This document shows, in pieces, positions 9,436 to 18,390 of a DNA stretch of 64,000 nucleotides; the stretch's first letter is position 1; each line of letters opens with the position of its first letter. Where the stretch lies: positions 5,146,001-5,210,000 of the forward strand of contig OZ245730.1 of the NCBI GenBank assembly GCA_965227145.1. The letters are read 5' to 3'. A program made the position numbers and the translations under genes. Origin of the DNA: JACKAQ01 sp965227145 (GTDB taxonomy: Bacteria; Calditrichota; Calditrichia; RBG-13-44-9; J075). The notes below the pieces were generated by a model. The model was not told the origin of the DNA, did no database searches, and saw only the letters and a program-made list of their open reading frames with translations.

Positions 9436-10710
9436 ATGTATTTTTCACTCAAACGTTCCGCACAATTCCGCGATGAAATCCAGCAATGGGTTTCCGACGG
9501 CGTAATTTCCGGCGAACAGGCAGCCAAATTATTCGCCCGCTACGAGCTCGATCGCGAAGCGCCGTGGTATCTGCAAAGCGGATTTTGGCTGCGCGGGCTG
9601 GCAATTTTGTTGGTGAGCATGGGTTTTCTGCTGATCATTTCCGAAAACTGGCACCGTTTTAACGTGCCGGTGCGCATGGCGTTCGGGCTGTTGCCGCTGC
9701 TGGCGGCATATGGTTTCGGGCTGCGCTATTTTTTCCGCGATAATCGCGATGCCGCAGAGTTGACCTTCTTTTTCGCGAGTATCCTGTTCGGTGTGAACAT
9801 TTTTTTGCAGGCGCAAATTTTTCACATCTCCGCGTATTTCCCGAACGGCATTTTGTGGTGGACGCTCGGTGCGCTGCCGGTCGCGATATTTTTCCGCAGC
9901 AAATTGCATCATTTTCTGGTGCAACTGCTCTTCTTTTTCTGGATCACCCAGCAATTGCCAAATGAACAATTTTCGATTTGGGGCATCGTTCTGTATGCCG
10001 GAATGACCTGGCTGCTGCTCAAATCGCCGAACGACATGTTGCTTTCCGCACATATTTTGAATACTTATTTGCTCATTTTCAACATCGCGGAAGTGACCAG
10101 CGCCTATCGCACGCCGAATTATTTTTTGCTGATCCTCTTCTGGACGCTTAGCATTATGTTAATGTTAAATTTAGCATACGGAAAATTCAGCGAAAAATGG
10201 CTTCGTCAATTGCAATTTTACGGGTTTTCTGCGGTGCTGTTCATCCTGTTTTTGCACACATTTGATGATTTTTTCAGAAGCACTTTGGGCGATTTTCCCG
10301 AAGCGATAATCATTATTCCGGCGCTGGCGGTGGCCATTTGGCGCACACCGATTCGCGACCAAATAACCGGCATCAAAACCATTGCGCTGGCGATTTTCGC
10401 GGTTTATGCCATTCAGGGATTTTTTTATCCCGATGAAGGCACTCTCGGTTCCACCGGCGCGCTGATCGCCAATTTGCTGCTGTTCAGCTTCGCGATCTGG
10501 CGGATTTACGAGGGCATCAACACGCGCGTCAAACGCGATTTTATGCTGGGCATTTTCCTGATTATCGCGCTGGCGTTCAGCCGCTATGTGGCGCTGTTTG
10601 GCGATTACATCACTTCTGCAATTATTTTTATGATTTGCGGCGGGTTTGTCTGGTGGATTAACAGCTTTTGGAATAAACGGTTTGCTTTGGATAAGGCTTC
10701 GCAAGGATAA
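9436..10710 (+). CDS. DUF2157 integral membrane protein
   Basis: 424 residues. A soluble N-terminus of ~50 residues (WVSDGVISGEQAAKLFARYEL, typical of DUF2157) is followed by about 12 hydrophobic helices starting LRGLAILLVSMGFLLIISENW. The family has no known activity. It is followed after a short gap by a GDYXXLXY-type protein, the usual partner of DUF2157/DUF4401 genes. No separate DUF4401 gene is present, so its role may be covered by this protein. Confidence 0.8.
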   Translation: MYFSLKRSAQFRDEIQQWVSDGVISGEQAAKLFARYELDREAPWYLQSGFWLRGLAILLVSMGFLLIISENWHRFNVPVRMAFGLLPLLAAYGFGLRYFFRDNRDAAELTFFFASILFGVNIFLQAQIFHISAYFPNGILWWTLGALPVAIFFRSKLHHFLVQLLFFFWITQQLPNEQFSIWGIVLYAGMTWLLLKSPNDMLLSAHILNTYLLIFNIAEVTSAYRTPNYFLLILFWTLSIMLMLNLAYGKFSEKWLRQLQFYGFSAVLFILFLHTFDDFFRSTLGDFPEAIIIIPALAVAIWRTPIRDQITGIKTIALAIFAVYAIQGFFYPDEGTLGSTGALIANLLLFSFAIWRIYEGINTRVKRDFMLGIFLIIALAFSRYVALFGDYITSAIIFMICGGFVWWINSFWNKRFALDKASQG

Positions 10711-10749
10711 CGGGTGAAGGACAAAGAAAAATCAAGAGAATCTAACATC

Positions 10750-11292
10750 ATGAAAAACAAATACATACTTATCGCGCTGGTGGTGTTTCAACTGGCAATT
10801 GTCGGCGGGATGCTGCTGATGGCGATGCTGCCGCTGCTGACCGGCCAGCCGGTGCAACTGGAAGTAACCCTGCGCGATCCGCGGGATATGTTTCGCGGCA
10901 ATTATGTCGATTTATTTTACAATATCAGCCAGTTGCCGCTCGATTCGCTGGCAAATGATTTGCCGAAGGAAGGCAATCTGAATTTCGGCGATGAGCTGTT
11001 CGTCACGCTGAAACAGCAAGGCGATGTGTTTGTTGCCGATGGCGTTTGGCAACATCCGCCGGAAAACCGGCGGTTCATCAAAGGGATTGTGGCTTACAAT
11101 ACCTGGCTTTCCGAGAACACCGTGCTTTCGCTAAATTACGGCATCGAATCGTATTTCACCGATCCCAAAAGCGCCAAAGAATGGGAAGAACGGCTGCGGT
11201 TCAATCCGGATTCGACATTTGTTTCACCAATTGTTACGGCAATGGTCGATGGGCGCGGGAACGCGCGAATCAAAACGATCGGATACAAATAA
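10750..11292 (+). CDS. GDYXXLXY-type membrane-anchored protein
   Basis: 180 residues with one N-terminal membrane helix (about 5-27) and an outside domain. RGNYVDLFYNIS at about residue 45-56 corresponds to the GDYxxLxY signature (here GNYVDLFY) of the family found next to DUF2157/DUF4401 membrane proteins. The ATG at 10750 begins the membrane anchor; a GTG at 10714 would add 12 polar residues. Likely co-transcribed with the DUF2157 gene. Function unknown. Confidence 0.75.
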   Translation: MKNKYILIALVVFQLAIVGGMLLMAMLPLLTGQPVQLEVTLRDPRDMFRGNYVDLFYNISQLPLDSLANDLPKEGNLNFGDELFVTLKQQGDVFVADGVWQHPPENRRFIKGIVAYNTWLSENTVLSLNYGIESYFTDPKSAKEWEERLRFNPDSTFVSPIVTAMVDGRGNARIKTIGYK

Positions 11293-11323
11293 AAAAAGGC
11301 AATCGGCGATATCGCCAATTGCC
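11291..11323 (-). terminator. Intrinsic terminator of the Asp-box T9SS protein gene
   Basis: A 13-bp stem with one mismatch (GGCAATCGGCGAT against ATCGCCAATTGCC, 11298-11323) is followed on the minus strand by seven T (A-run at 11291-11297 on the plus strand). It sits 33 bases after the stop of the minus-strand gene at 11356 and abuts the stop of the convergent gene at 11292. Confidence 0.8.
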
Positions 11324-11355
11324 TCTCTCCGGGTTGTGCACACCCTCCGGAAGCT

Positions 11356-13527
11356 CTATCGGAGTAACATCATTTTTTGGGTTGCAACCAGCTCACCGGC
11401 ACTCAAACGGTAGAGATAAACGCCGCTGGCAACCGGCTGTCCGGCGTTGTTATTGCCGTCCCACTGCACGCTGTGGAATCCGGCAGCCATCGGTTGGCTG
11501 ATGAGCGTTTTCACTTCTTTACCGAGCAAATCAAAAATTTTCAGCTCGACCAAACCAAGCCCGGAACGCCCGTTCTGCGGCAGATTAAATGTGATGGTCG
11601 TGTTCGGGTTGAACGGGTTCGGGTAGTTCTGCGACAGCGCAAAGCCTTCCGGCAGCTCGCCGGCGAAATCGCCGATTGCGGTAAGCACAGATTGAGCGCT
11701 TTTATAAATGCCGCTTCCCCCGGTGCCATATAAATAGCCATCGTTGCTGAGTGACATGTAATCCAAAAATGTCCACAACATGCCGTCGCTGTGGTTTGTC
11801 CAGCTGGCACCACCATCAGCAGATTTGTAAAGTCCGGCAGGCGTACCCAGCAACAGCACATTATCCTTTGCAATCAATGAGAGGTGTTGTTGAAAAACAT
11901 TGGTCGATACCGTTTCCCAGTTGGCACCGTCATCGGTAGATTTCAGCAGGCTTAACAATGTGTTGGTGTAAATAGCACCATCAGACGTTTGTCCAAAATC
12001 GATAACCGTAATATTTGTGGAATAAACGTCCGTCCAGGTTGCACCGTTATCGGTAGATTGCCGGATTCCGGCGTTATATGATCCGGCGAGAATGGTTCCA
12101 TTTGCAGTGACAAATAATCCGGTTACGTTTCCGCCACCGCCGAGCGACGCCCAGCTCTGGCCGTTATCCGTTGATTTATAAACACCGTTACTGCCACCAG
12201 CGAGAAAATTGCCGTTTTGATCCATCGCCAGACATTCGAAACCCAAATTAGAAGTTGATGCCCAGGTTACACCATTGTCTTGCGAAGTCGCGATACCGTC
12301 ATTTGCGCAAATAACAATAGTGCCATTTCCATTGCCCAACATAGCGTTGATGAGTTCACCTAGTGGTAAATTTACCCGGGTGAATGTTGCGCCATTATCG
12401 GTAGAAACCTCAATATTTCCACGCAAACCGTTTATGACTATACCGGTCGGTGTGACATACAGCGCAAATGAAGCGCCGTTATTTATTCCGTTGTTTTGCA
12501 GATTCCAGGTTGCCCCATCATCCGTCGAACGATAAATACCGCCATCGAGTCCCCAAATATCAATACCACAGGAAACATACGAACCATCGCTAAAAACCTT
12601 GAAATTGAGGGCATATGAGTACGGGTTATTTATTGATGTCCAGCCGGAACCGCCGCTACCGGCTTTATATGTGCCGGACCCTGTGGAAGCATAAACTTCT
12701 CCGGATGAATTTGCTGCCAACCCTAAAATTCTAACTGAAGTAGCCACAGGGATTGAGTCGGTTTGTGTCCAACTGGTTGCGCCATCTGTGCTTCGGTAAA
12801 CGCGATTTTTTACACCTGCATAAAGCCCGTCCGCAGCATTGACAATCCCGACAACCTGGCGATGCGATAACATACCTTCGCTCATCCGCGTCCATGTGGT
12901 ACCATTATCCGATGTTTTGTACACACCAGATGTGCTCCCATTCGTTGCGCTTACGGTAACATAGTAATTCCCGGAATTATCTTCTACGAATCCGTTAATC
13001 GGATAATAGTACGTAAAGAAGACAACGTAGTTTGGCAACCCTTCGCTGGTTTGCTGCCATGTATCGCCATTATCAGAGGATTGGTGAACACCCTGCCCGC
13101 CGACGAGCAAATTTGAATAGAGAAAAAGCGTTCCATTGGCAGCGATGAACAAATTCGTTCCACCGCCCGGGCTATCGGGCAATTCCGCCCAGTTATCTCC
13201 AAAATCGGTAGATTTATACACTTTACTGTAATCCGGTGCGCTGATAACAGCAAATACATTGCCGCCATTATCAACAGTAATATCTTCAACATCGCAATTT
13301 TGTGGTAATCCATCAGACTTTAGCGCCCAGGTTGCGCCGTTATCTGAAGAAACATAAATACCTCTCCCGGAAGGAGCGCCGGCATAAATCCGGCTGTTTG
13401 TTGCATCTTCTGCAACGCATGATATTTCAACAGCGCCGTTCGGTGCCGGGAGCCGTTCCCAATACGTTTGGCCAAACACCACCGAAGCCGGCAATAACAT
13501 CAGCAAAAACAATAACATCCGTTTCAT
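11356..13527 (-). CDS. Secreted Asp-box (YCF48/sortilin-like) propeller protein with T9SS sorting domain
   Basis: 723 residues. The signal peptide (first ~19, MKRMLLFLLMLLPASVVFGQ) is followed by about twelve copies of the Asp-box motif S-x-D-x-G-x-x-W (for example SSDNGATW, STDDGATW, SADGGASW) spaced 40-60 residues apart, which build one or two beta-propellers of the sortilin/YCF48 type. The last ~95 residues carry QNYPNPFNPNTT and end KMMLLR, the T9SS type A sorting signal. Likely a surface or extracellular binding protein; no catalytic residues are evident. It is downstream of a lipoprotein gene and a two-component system on the same strand and ends in a clear terminator. Confidence 0.85.
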   Translation of the reverse strand: MKRMLLFLLMLLPASVVFGQTYWERLPAPNGAVEISCVAEDATNSRIYAGAPSGRGIYVSSDNGATWALKSDGLPQNCDVEDITVDNGGNVFAVISAPDYSKVYKSTDFGDNWAELPDSPGGGTNLFIAANGTLFLYSNLLVGGQGVHQSSDNGDTWQQTSEGLPNYVVFFTYYYPINGFVEDNSGNYYVTVSATNGSTSGVYKTSDNGTTWTRMSEGMLSHRQVVGIVNAADGLYAGVKNRVYRSTDGATSWTQTDSIPVATSVRILGLAANSSGEVYASTGSGTYKAGSGGSGWTSINNPYSYALNFKVFSDGSYVSCGIDIWGLDGGIYRSTDDGATWNLQNNGINNGASFALYVTPTGIVINGLRGNIEVSTDNGATFTRVNLPLGELINAMLGNGNGTIVICANDGIATSQDNGVTWASTSNLGFECLAMDQNGNFLAGGSNGVYKSTDNGQSWASLGGGGNVTGLFVTANGTILAGSYNAGIRQSTDNGATWTDVYSTNITVIDFGQTSDGAIYTNTLLSLLKSTDDGANWETVSTNVFQQHLSLIAKDNVLLLGTPAGLYKSADGGASWTNHSDGMLWTFLDYMSLSNDGYLYGTGGSGIYKSAQSVLTAIGDFAGELPEGFALSQNYPNPFNPNTTITFNLPQNGRSGLGLVELKIFDLLGKEVKTLISQPMAAGFHSVQWDGNNNAGQPVASGVYLYRLSAGELVATQKMMLLR

Positions 13528-13599
13528 AAATATTCCTTTTTTTCTGAATTTGAATGAATAATTAACAAAGCGCGCGATAGGATGCCGTTACAAATGGGA

Positions 13600-14004
13600 T
13601 CACGGCGTAAATTCTGTCCAGCCGGTTTTGCCGTCCAGCATCGTCACCGAAACGCGATATTCGACACCGCTGGTCAGGGTTGTTTCTACTGTGCCGATCG
13701 CAGTGGGAACCGCGCCGCCGGGTGTTGCACCATGAGTTGCCGGCGAAGCAATGTTTCCCTGACCGGGCGTGGCAATTCCCCAAACAATGGCGGTCGGTGT
13801 TGCTGTGCGCACAACGCTGACGCTAAACGCATTGCCGGCATTCCAGGAATATTGCGGGGTGGTTCCGGAACCAACGGTAACCGCAAAATCGCCGTTGACG
13901 GTGTTATTGTTGTTATCACCCGGTTCGGTGCTCGATTTATCACAGCCGGCCAGCAGTAGTACACTCAACATCAAAAATCCCATCACTTTGATTAAACGTG
14001 TCAT
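13600..14004 (-). CDS. Small lipoprotein of unknown function
   Basis: 134 residues. Lipobox LLAGC is at residues ~20-24, followed by a Ser/Asn-rich linker (DKSSTEPGDNNNN) and a ~100-residue beta-rich domain (FAVTVGSGTTPQYSW, then TTLTSGVEYRVSVTML). The ATG at 14004 is preceded by AAAGGAG at the right distance; the upstream Met in the same frame is not. It lies 72 bases before the Asp-box T9SS protein on the same strand and may be co-transcribed with it. I do not recognise the family. Confidence 0.7.
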   Translation of the reverse strand: MTRLIKVMGFLMLSVLLLAGCDKSSTEPGDNNNNTVNGDFAVTVGSGTTPQYSWNAGNAFSVSVVRTATPTAIVWGIATPGQGNIASPATHGATPGGAVPTAIGTVETTLTSGVEYRVSVTMLDGKTGWTEFTP

Positions 14005-14310
14005 TTGACAACTCCTTTTGATTTGGTAAATGGTTAAGCATCTGTACAACCAATTTTTTCATCAAAAGATATGCATTTGGGCGACACGCTTTCAATCCCC
14101 GGTAGCGGGTATATTGATATTGATCTGCGATAGATTTGGCAGCTATTTGGGTGGGAAAAGTGCAGAAATTATTGCTGTTTTCGAATGGAAAGACGTCTTT
14201 TTAAACCAATGGCGCAGCAGCTGCGACGGGAATTTCAGTGGAGTGGTTAAATATTTCTGCGAAGGCAGGAAATCCCGGGTAATTCCCATTGGTTGCTTCA
14301 AACCGCAACC
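14005..14310. other. Intergenic region upstream of the lipoprotein gene
   Basis: 306 bases without a convincing gene. It holds the Shine-Dalgarno sequence of the lipoprotein gene, one copy of a 14-bp motif at 14095-14108 that recurs inverted at 15050-15063, and a degenerate copy of the TTCCTGC-CTTCGCAGGAA repeat family at 14253-14273. No strong sigma-70 promoter was recognised. Confidence 0.5.
14095..14108. promoter_or_regulatory. 14-bp motif, copy 1 (possible response-regulator site)
   Basis: ATCCCCGGTAGCGG, 91 bases upstream of the lipoprotein gene. The exact reverse complement is at 15050-15063, upstream of the response regulator gene. A shared 14-mer within 1 kb is unlikely by chance, but the role is inferred. 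Confidence 0.35.
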
Positions 14311-15009
14311 TTACTTCTGATCCGGTTTTTTGGGCAACAGGTTGTGCTCGTATGCGGCTTTCACGACCGCGCCGCGCGAGTGAACCTGCAATTTTTTGTA
14401 GATATTTTTGACGTGCGTCCGCACGGTGTGTTCGCTGATTGACAAATTTTCGGCGATGGCGTATTCGGTTTCATCGCGGACAATCGCTTGCAAAATCTCA
14501 ATTTCACGATCGGTCAAATTAAACCGGGTCACGCTGACAACCGGATTTTCATCCGAATGCACGGTATCATCCTGATTCCGGCGCAAATAATCCAGCACCT
14601 TCCGGGCGATGGATTTGGACAGCGGAACGCCGCCCTGCCGCAATTCTTCGATGGCTTCTATCAGCTCGTCCAGCGAACAATCTTTCAGCAAATAGCCCGC
14701 AGCGCCGGACTGGATCGACTGGAAAATTTTGTCGTCATCCCGGAAAACGGTCAACATCATCACTTCAATTTCGGGATACAGCGATTTTAGCTGCGCGGTT
14801 GTTTCGATGCCCGAAAGCACCGGCATTTCGATATCCATCAACACAATTTGCGGCAGTTCGCGTTTGCTGATTTTTTTTAATTCGGTTAGCAATTGTTTGC
14901 CGTTTTCGGCGATCACCACAATTTCGATGTGATCGTAAAAATCGAACCGCTGCAAATATTGTTTGCGGGTTGTGGGATTGTCTTCTGCGATGGCGATACG
15001 AATTTTCAT
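14311..15009 (-). CDS. NarL/FixJ-family response regulator
   Basis: 232 residues. The receiver domain (1-125) has E9/D10, phospho-acceptor D59 in VLMDIEMP and a K in LLKD; the LuxR-type helix-turn-helix (about 165-228) reads LTDREIEILQAIVRDETEYAIAENLSISEHTVRTHVKNIYKKL, with the sequence given here only to mark the domain in pieces: recognition helix SEHTVRTHVKNIYKKL. It lies 79 bases downstream of the propeller histidine kinase on the same strand and is its probable partner. The HisKA_3-type kinase upstream is the class that pairs with NarL-type regulators. Targets may include the lipoprotein and T9SS protein genes downstream. Confidence 0.9.
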   Translation of the reverse strand: MKIRIAIAEDNPTTRKQYLQRFDFYDHIEIVVIAENGKQLLTELKKISKRELPQIVLMDIEMPVLSGIETTAQLKSLYPEIEVMMLTVFRDDDKIFQSIQSGAAGYLLKDCSLDELIEAIEELRQGGVPLSKSIARKVLDYLRRNQDDTVHSDENPVVSVTRFNLTDREIEILQAIVRDETEYAIAENLSISEHTVRTHVKNIYKKLQVHSRGAVVKAAYEHNLLPKKPDQK

Positions 15010-15049
15010 AATAGCTCAATTTACAAATATCTGTCAATTTGCGCAATCA

Positions 15050-15063
15050 CCGCTACCGGGGAT
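15050..15063. promoter_or_regulatory. 14-bp motif, copy 2 (possible response-regulator site)
   Basis: CCGCTACCGGGGAT, the exact reverse complement of the motif at 14095-14108, lying 41 bases upstream of the response regulator start. It may be an autoregulatory site; this is an inference from position only. Confidence 0.35.
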
Positions 15064-15088
15064 ATTCAGTGATGCGGATACAAAAAAA

Positions 15089-16822
15089 TTATGCCAGCAA
15101 TTGCAGCGTGATGCGCGTGCCGCGATTTTTGGCAGATTGAATGTCCAGATTCGCACCGATTTTTTCAGCGCGGCGTTTCATATTTATTAACCCGAATCCG
15201 CTCCCGTTCGCTGAAAACTGGTGATCCTCGAATCCGGCGCCGTCGTCACGCACTTCTATTCCCAGTGCGCCATCCTGCGCAATTTCAAAGTTTATATCGA
15301 TATTTTGTGCGGCCGCATGTTTTTGGGCATTGTGAATCGCTTCCTGGCAAATGCGAAAAATATTCAACGATTGCTCCGGCGTGAGCGTTCGGGCAATCGC
15401 CAGATTTTCCTGCAAATGGATGACCGGCGGCCTATCCAGCTTTGTTCGACTGTGGATATATTCCCGCAATTTTTCGCACAATTCGGATACGGTAGATGCA
15501 TTTTGATTGAGCGACCAGATGGTTTCGCGCAGCTCGTCGATGGTGTTGCGGGTGTGTTTTTCCAAAAAATCGAGGTTCTCGCCGGTGTTCGGCAGCTTGC
15601 CGATTTTCAGATAGCGTTTGGTAATTTCCAATCCGGTGGCGAGGTCGGTCAAGTTCGCGCCGATGTGATCGTGCAACTCGCCGGAAATGCGCTCCCGTTC
15701 GCCCTGCAACTGTTGCTGAACTTCCATTTCCCGCAGTTTCTCGCGCAGCGGTCGCGTGGCAATCTGGCGAACAACAGCAACAATCGCAATCAGCAACGCC
15801 ATTCCCATCAGCAGGCGAAACCACAGCGTCATCCAAAACGGCGGGCGAATATGAATGGCGATGGACGTATCGTTTTCATTCCAGATATTGTCGCTGTTGG
15901 ACGCGCGAACGCGGAACACGTAATTGCCCGGTTCCAGTTGGTTAAAGGTCACATAGCGTCGGTTGCCGGAAAACACCCACTCATCTGTAAACCCTTCCAA
16001 TTTATAGGAATACTGGTTTTTTTGCGGCTCCCGAAAATCCAGCGCGGCAAATTCAAAAGAGAAAAAATTGTCACTGTAATTCAGGGTAATTTGCTTTTTT
16101 TCGGTGATGGCGGAATCCAGCTCCACCGGTTTTTCGAAAATTTTGAAATCGGTGAACACCACTGTTGGCGCGCGGGCGTTTACCCGAATGCTGTCCGGAA
16201 AAAAATGCAACGCACCTTTCACGGTGCCAAACCACAACTCGCCGGAGCGGCTGTGCAGGGCTGCACCGGTGTTGAATTCATTATCCGGCAAGCCGTCGTT
16301 CACGTTGTAATTGAAAAATTCGATGCGTTGCGGCACCGGCGCATCCGGCGGAAACAGCACGCATTTCGCCAATCCGTTTTGGGTGCTCAACCACAAATTC
16401 CCGCGATCATCTTCCAAAATGCCGTAAACGGAATTGTTGCACAACCCGTCGTCTTCGGTAAAATGGTAAAATTTATTGCGATCGCGATCGAGCAGATTCA
16501 ATCCGCCGGCCGTCCCGATCCACAGCCGACCGCGCCGGTCTTCGCGCGCCAGCCAAACGCGGTTGTGATTGATGCTGTGCGGATTTCCCGGTTCCGGCAA
16601 AAAACGGGTAAATTTCTCCGTTTGCGGATCGAAACGATTTAGCCCGCCGCTGAAAGTGGAAATCCACAGAATGCCGTTGCGATCCGTGAAAATATCAATA
16701 ACCGCGTCGCCGCCAATACTTTGGGGATTGGACGGATCGTGCGGAAAATGAACCGCCGCTCCCGTTTCCCGGTCGAACCGGTCCAGCCCGGCTTCCGACA
16801 GTCCGAGCCACAAATTGCCCAA
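15089..16822 (-). CDS. Propeller sensor histidine kinase, C-terminal part (split by frameshift)
   Basis: 577 residues from the first Met after the frame break. It contains the last propeller blades (NLWLGLSEAGLDRFD, LWIGTAGGLNLLD), a Y_Y_Y domain (about 250-330), one membrane helix (WFRLLMGMALLIAIVAVV), a HisKA_3 dimerisation domain with GELHDHIGANL near residue 380, and a HATPase_c domain with NAQKHA (N box), DDGAG and GSGFGLINM. The same protein begins in the gene at 16843-18342: in the alternate frame the two are joined by HFQNDAENPASIADNQVKAI (about 16830-16894). One missing base near 16895-16912 explains the split. Architecture matches the hybrid-type two-component regulators of Bacteroidota, but without a C-terminal receiver; the regulator is encoded separately at 14311. 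Confidence 0.85.
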   Translation of the reverse strand: MGNLWLGLSEAGLDRFDRETGAAVHFPHDPSNPQSIGGDAVIDIFTDRNGILWISTFSGGLNRFDPQTEKFTRFLPEPGNPHSINHNRVWLAREDRRGRLWIGTAGGLNLLDRDRNKFYHFTEDDGLCNNSVYGILEDDRGNLWLSTQNGLAKCVLFPPDAPVPQRIEFFNYNVNDGLPDNEFNTGAALHSRSGELWFGTVKGALHFFPDSIRVNARAPTVVFTDFKIFEKPVELDSAITEKKQITLNYSDNFFSFEFAALDFREPQKNQYSYKLEGFTDEWVFSGNRRYVTFNQLEPGNYVFRVRASNSDNIWNENDTSIAIHIRPPFWMTLWFRLLMGMALLIAIVAVVRQIATRPLREKLREMEVQQQLQGERERISGELHDHIGANLTDLATGLEITKRYLKIGKLPNTGENLDFLEKHTRNTIDELRETIWSLNQNASTVSELCEKLREYIHSRTKLDRPPVIHLQENLAIARTLTPEQSLNIFRICQEAIHNAQKHAAAQNIDINFEIAQDGALGIEVRDDGAGFEDHQFSANGSGFGLINMKRRAEKIGANLDIQSAKNRGTRITLQLLA

Positions 16823-16842
16823 ACTGTCCTCGGCAATTGCTT

Positions 16843-18342
16843 TTACCTGATTATCCGCAATGCTGGCAGGGTTTTCCGCATCGTTTTGAAAATGGCGGAA
16901 ACCACGGTTGTTTCATCAAAAAGGTTCAATCCACCCTGAAAATCCCAGCTCGAAAGCCACAAATGCTGTTGTTTATCGCGATAAATTGCCCGAATGCGAT
17001 TGTGCAGCAAGCTGTTCGGATCAGCCGGATTGTGCCGGAAACGCACAAATTTGCCACGATTGCGATCGTCATATTTCAGCAAATTCACCCCGCCGTGTTT
17101 GGTGCCGAACCACATATCGCCGTTTGGATCTTCAGCAATCGCGATCACATCACTGTTGCTAATGCTGGCGGGATTTGCCGGATCATGCTGAAAATATTTG
17201 AATTGCTTCTCGCGTGGCAGCAGCAGGTTCAGCCCCGCACCTTCTGTGCCAAACCAGACAATACCGTTGTTATCTTCAAAAATTGAGCGAACGGTGTTGC
17301 CGGAAAAACCCGCCGGATTGGCGTTGTCATTCTGAAACCGGGAAAATGTGCCGGTTTCGGGATCGAACAAATTGAGGCCTTTGCTGAAAGTGCCAATCCA
17401 CTGGTTTCCCGCGCGATCCTGACACAGCGACCAAATCCGGTTTTCGCTGATGCTGTTCGGGTCCGACGGATCGTGCTGAAAATTTGTGTAAGTTATTTCA
17501 CCATCACCACTTATGTGAAGCTGCGAAAGCCCGCCCCAGGTGCCGACCCACAGCATTTGCGCATCGCCGCTGCCGGTCAACTCGCTGATTGCGGAAATCT
17601 GGTTCGAAACCAAACTGTTGGGATTTTGGGGATCGTGCGCAAAATGGCGGAAGCTGATTGCCGGGGAATTTTCGACCAAAACGGATAAACCTTCATCCGT
17701 GCCAACCCAAAACCGTTGTTTTCGATCGACAAACAGCGTATTGACGCGCTGACCGTGCAATCCGCCGGGCGTTTCTGCGTTGTTGGGAATCCGCTGAAAG
17801 TCGCCATTTTTTCTGTTAAACCGGAACAATCCCGACGAAATTACAGCCGCCCAAATGGTGTTGTTGGCGTCTTCGGCAATTCCGATAATTGCGCCTTCGC
17901 CAATGCTTTTGTGGTTTTCCGGATCATTTTGAAATCGCTGAAAGCGGTCGTTGTTGCGGTCGTAGCGATTCAACCCGCCTTTGTTGGTGCCCACCCAAAT
18001 ATCGCCCCGGCTGTCCAAAAACAGCGAGTTGATGTAGCTGTCCGACAGCGACGCGGAATCGTTGGGTTCGTGAAAATATTTTTTGAAGGTGTAGCCGTCG
18101 TAGCGATTTAATCCGTTTTGAGTGCCGATCCAGATAAAGCCGTGCGAATCCTGCTGAATGCACAAACCGCTGTTGTGCGAAAGCCCCTGATCAACGCCAA
18201 GATGCTCAAATTCAACAGATAAACGGTTTTCACCGGCAGCGAGCAACCACGAAAAAATGAGCAGCAGAACAGCCGTGTTCCTGTAAAGATTGTCCAATGT
18301 CAACTTTTTTCCACAATAACCGGTTGAAGAATCACATTTCAA
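16843..18342 (-). CDS. Propeller sensor histidine kinase, N-terminal part (frame broken before the kinase)
   Basis: 499 residues. An N-terminal hydrophobic signal (AVLLLIFSWLLAAG, residues ~25-38) is followed by repeated Reg_prop motifs of the form IWIGTxxGLNRYD with spacer FxxDPxNPxS, about nine blades, forming the periplasmic sensor propeller. The frame runs off into TTVVSAIFKTMRKTLPALRIIR and stops, whereas a shift of one base restores the family pattern and leads straight into the kinase part (15089-16822). Read together the protein would be about 1080 residues. Either the gene is a recent pseudogene or the assembly has a one-base error. The ligand is unknown. Confidence 0.82.
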   Translation of the reverse strand: MKCDSSTGYCGKKLTLDNLYRNTAVLLLIFSWLLAAGENRLSVEFEHLGVDQGLSHNSGLCIQQDSHGFIWIGTQNGLNRYDGYTFKKYFHEPNDSASLSDSYINSLFLDSRGDIWVGTNKGGLNRYDRNNDRFQRFQNDPENHKSIGEGAIIGIAEDANNTIWAAVISSGLFRFNRKNGDFQRIPNNAETPGGLHGQRVNTLFVDRKQRFWVGTDEGLSVLVENSPAISFRHFAHDPQNPNSLVSNQISAISELTGSGDAQMLWVGTWGGLSQLHISGDGEITYTNFQHDPSDPNSISENRIWSLCQDRAGNQWIGTFSKGLNLFDPETGTFSRFQNDNANPAGFSGNTVRSIFEDNNGIVWFGTEGAGLNLLLPREKQFKYFQHDPANPASISNSDVIAIAEDPNGDMWFGTKHGGVNLLKYDDRNRGKFVRFRHNPADPNSLLHNRIRAIYRDKQQHLWLSSWDFQGGLNLFDETTVVSAIFKTMRKTLPALRIIR

Positions 18343-18390
18343 TGTTTGTAGCGCAAGTGATTGTAAATTAAATATTTGCCCGAAAAATTA

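Noticed and set aside
15221..16642. 473-codon frame opposite the histidine kinase
   Set aside because: Shadow; the minus strand holds HisKA_3, HATPase and propeller motifs.
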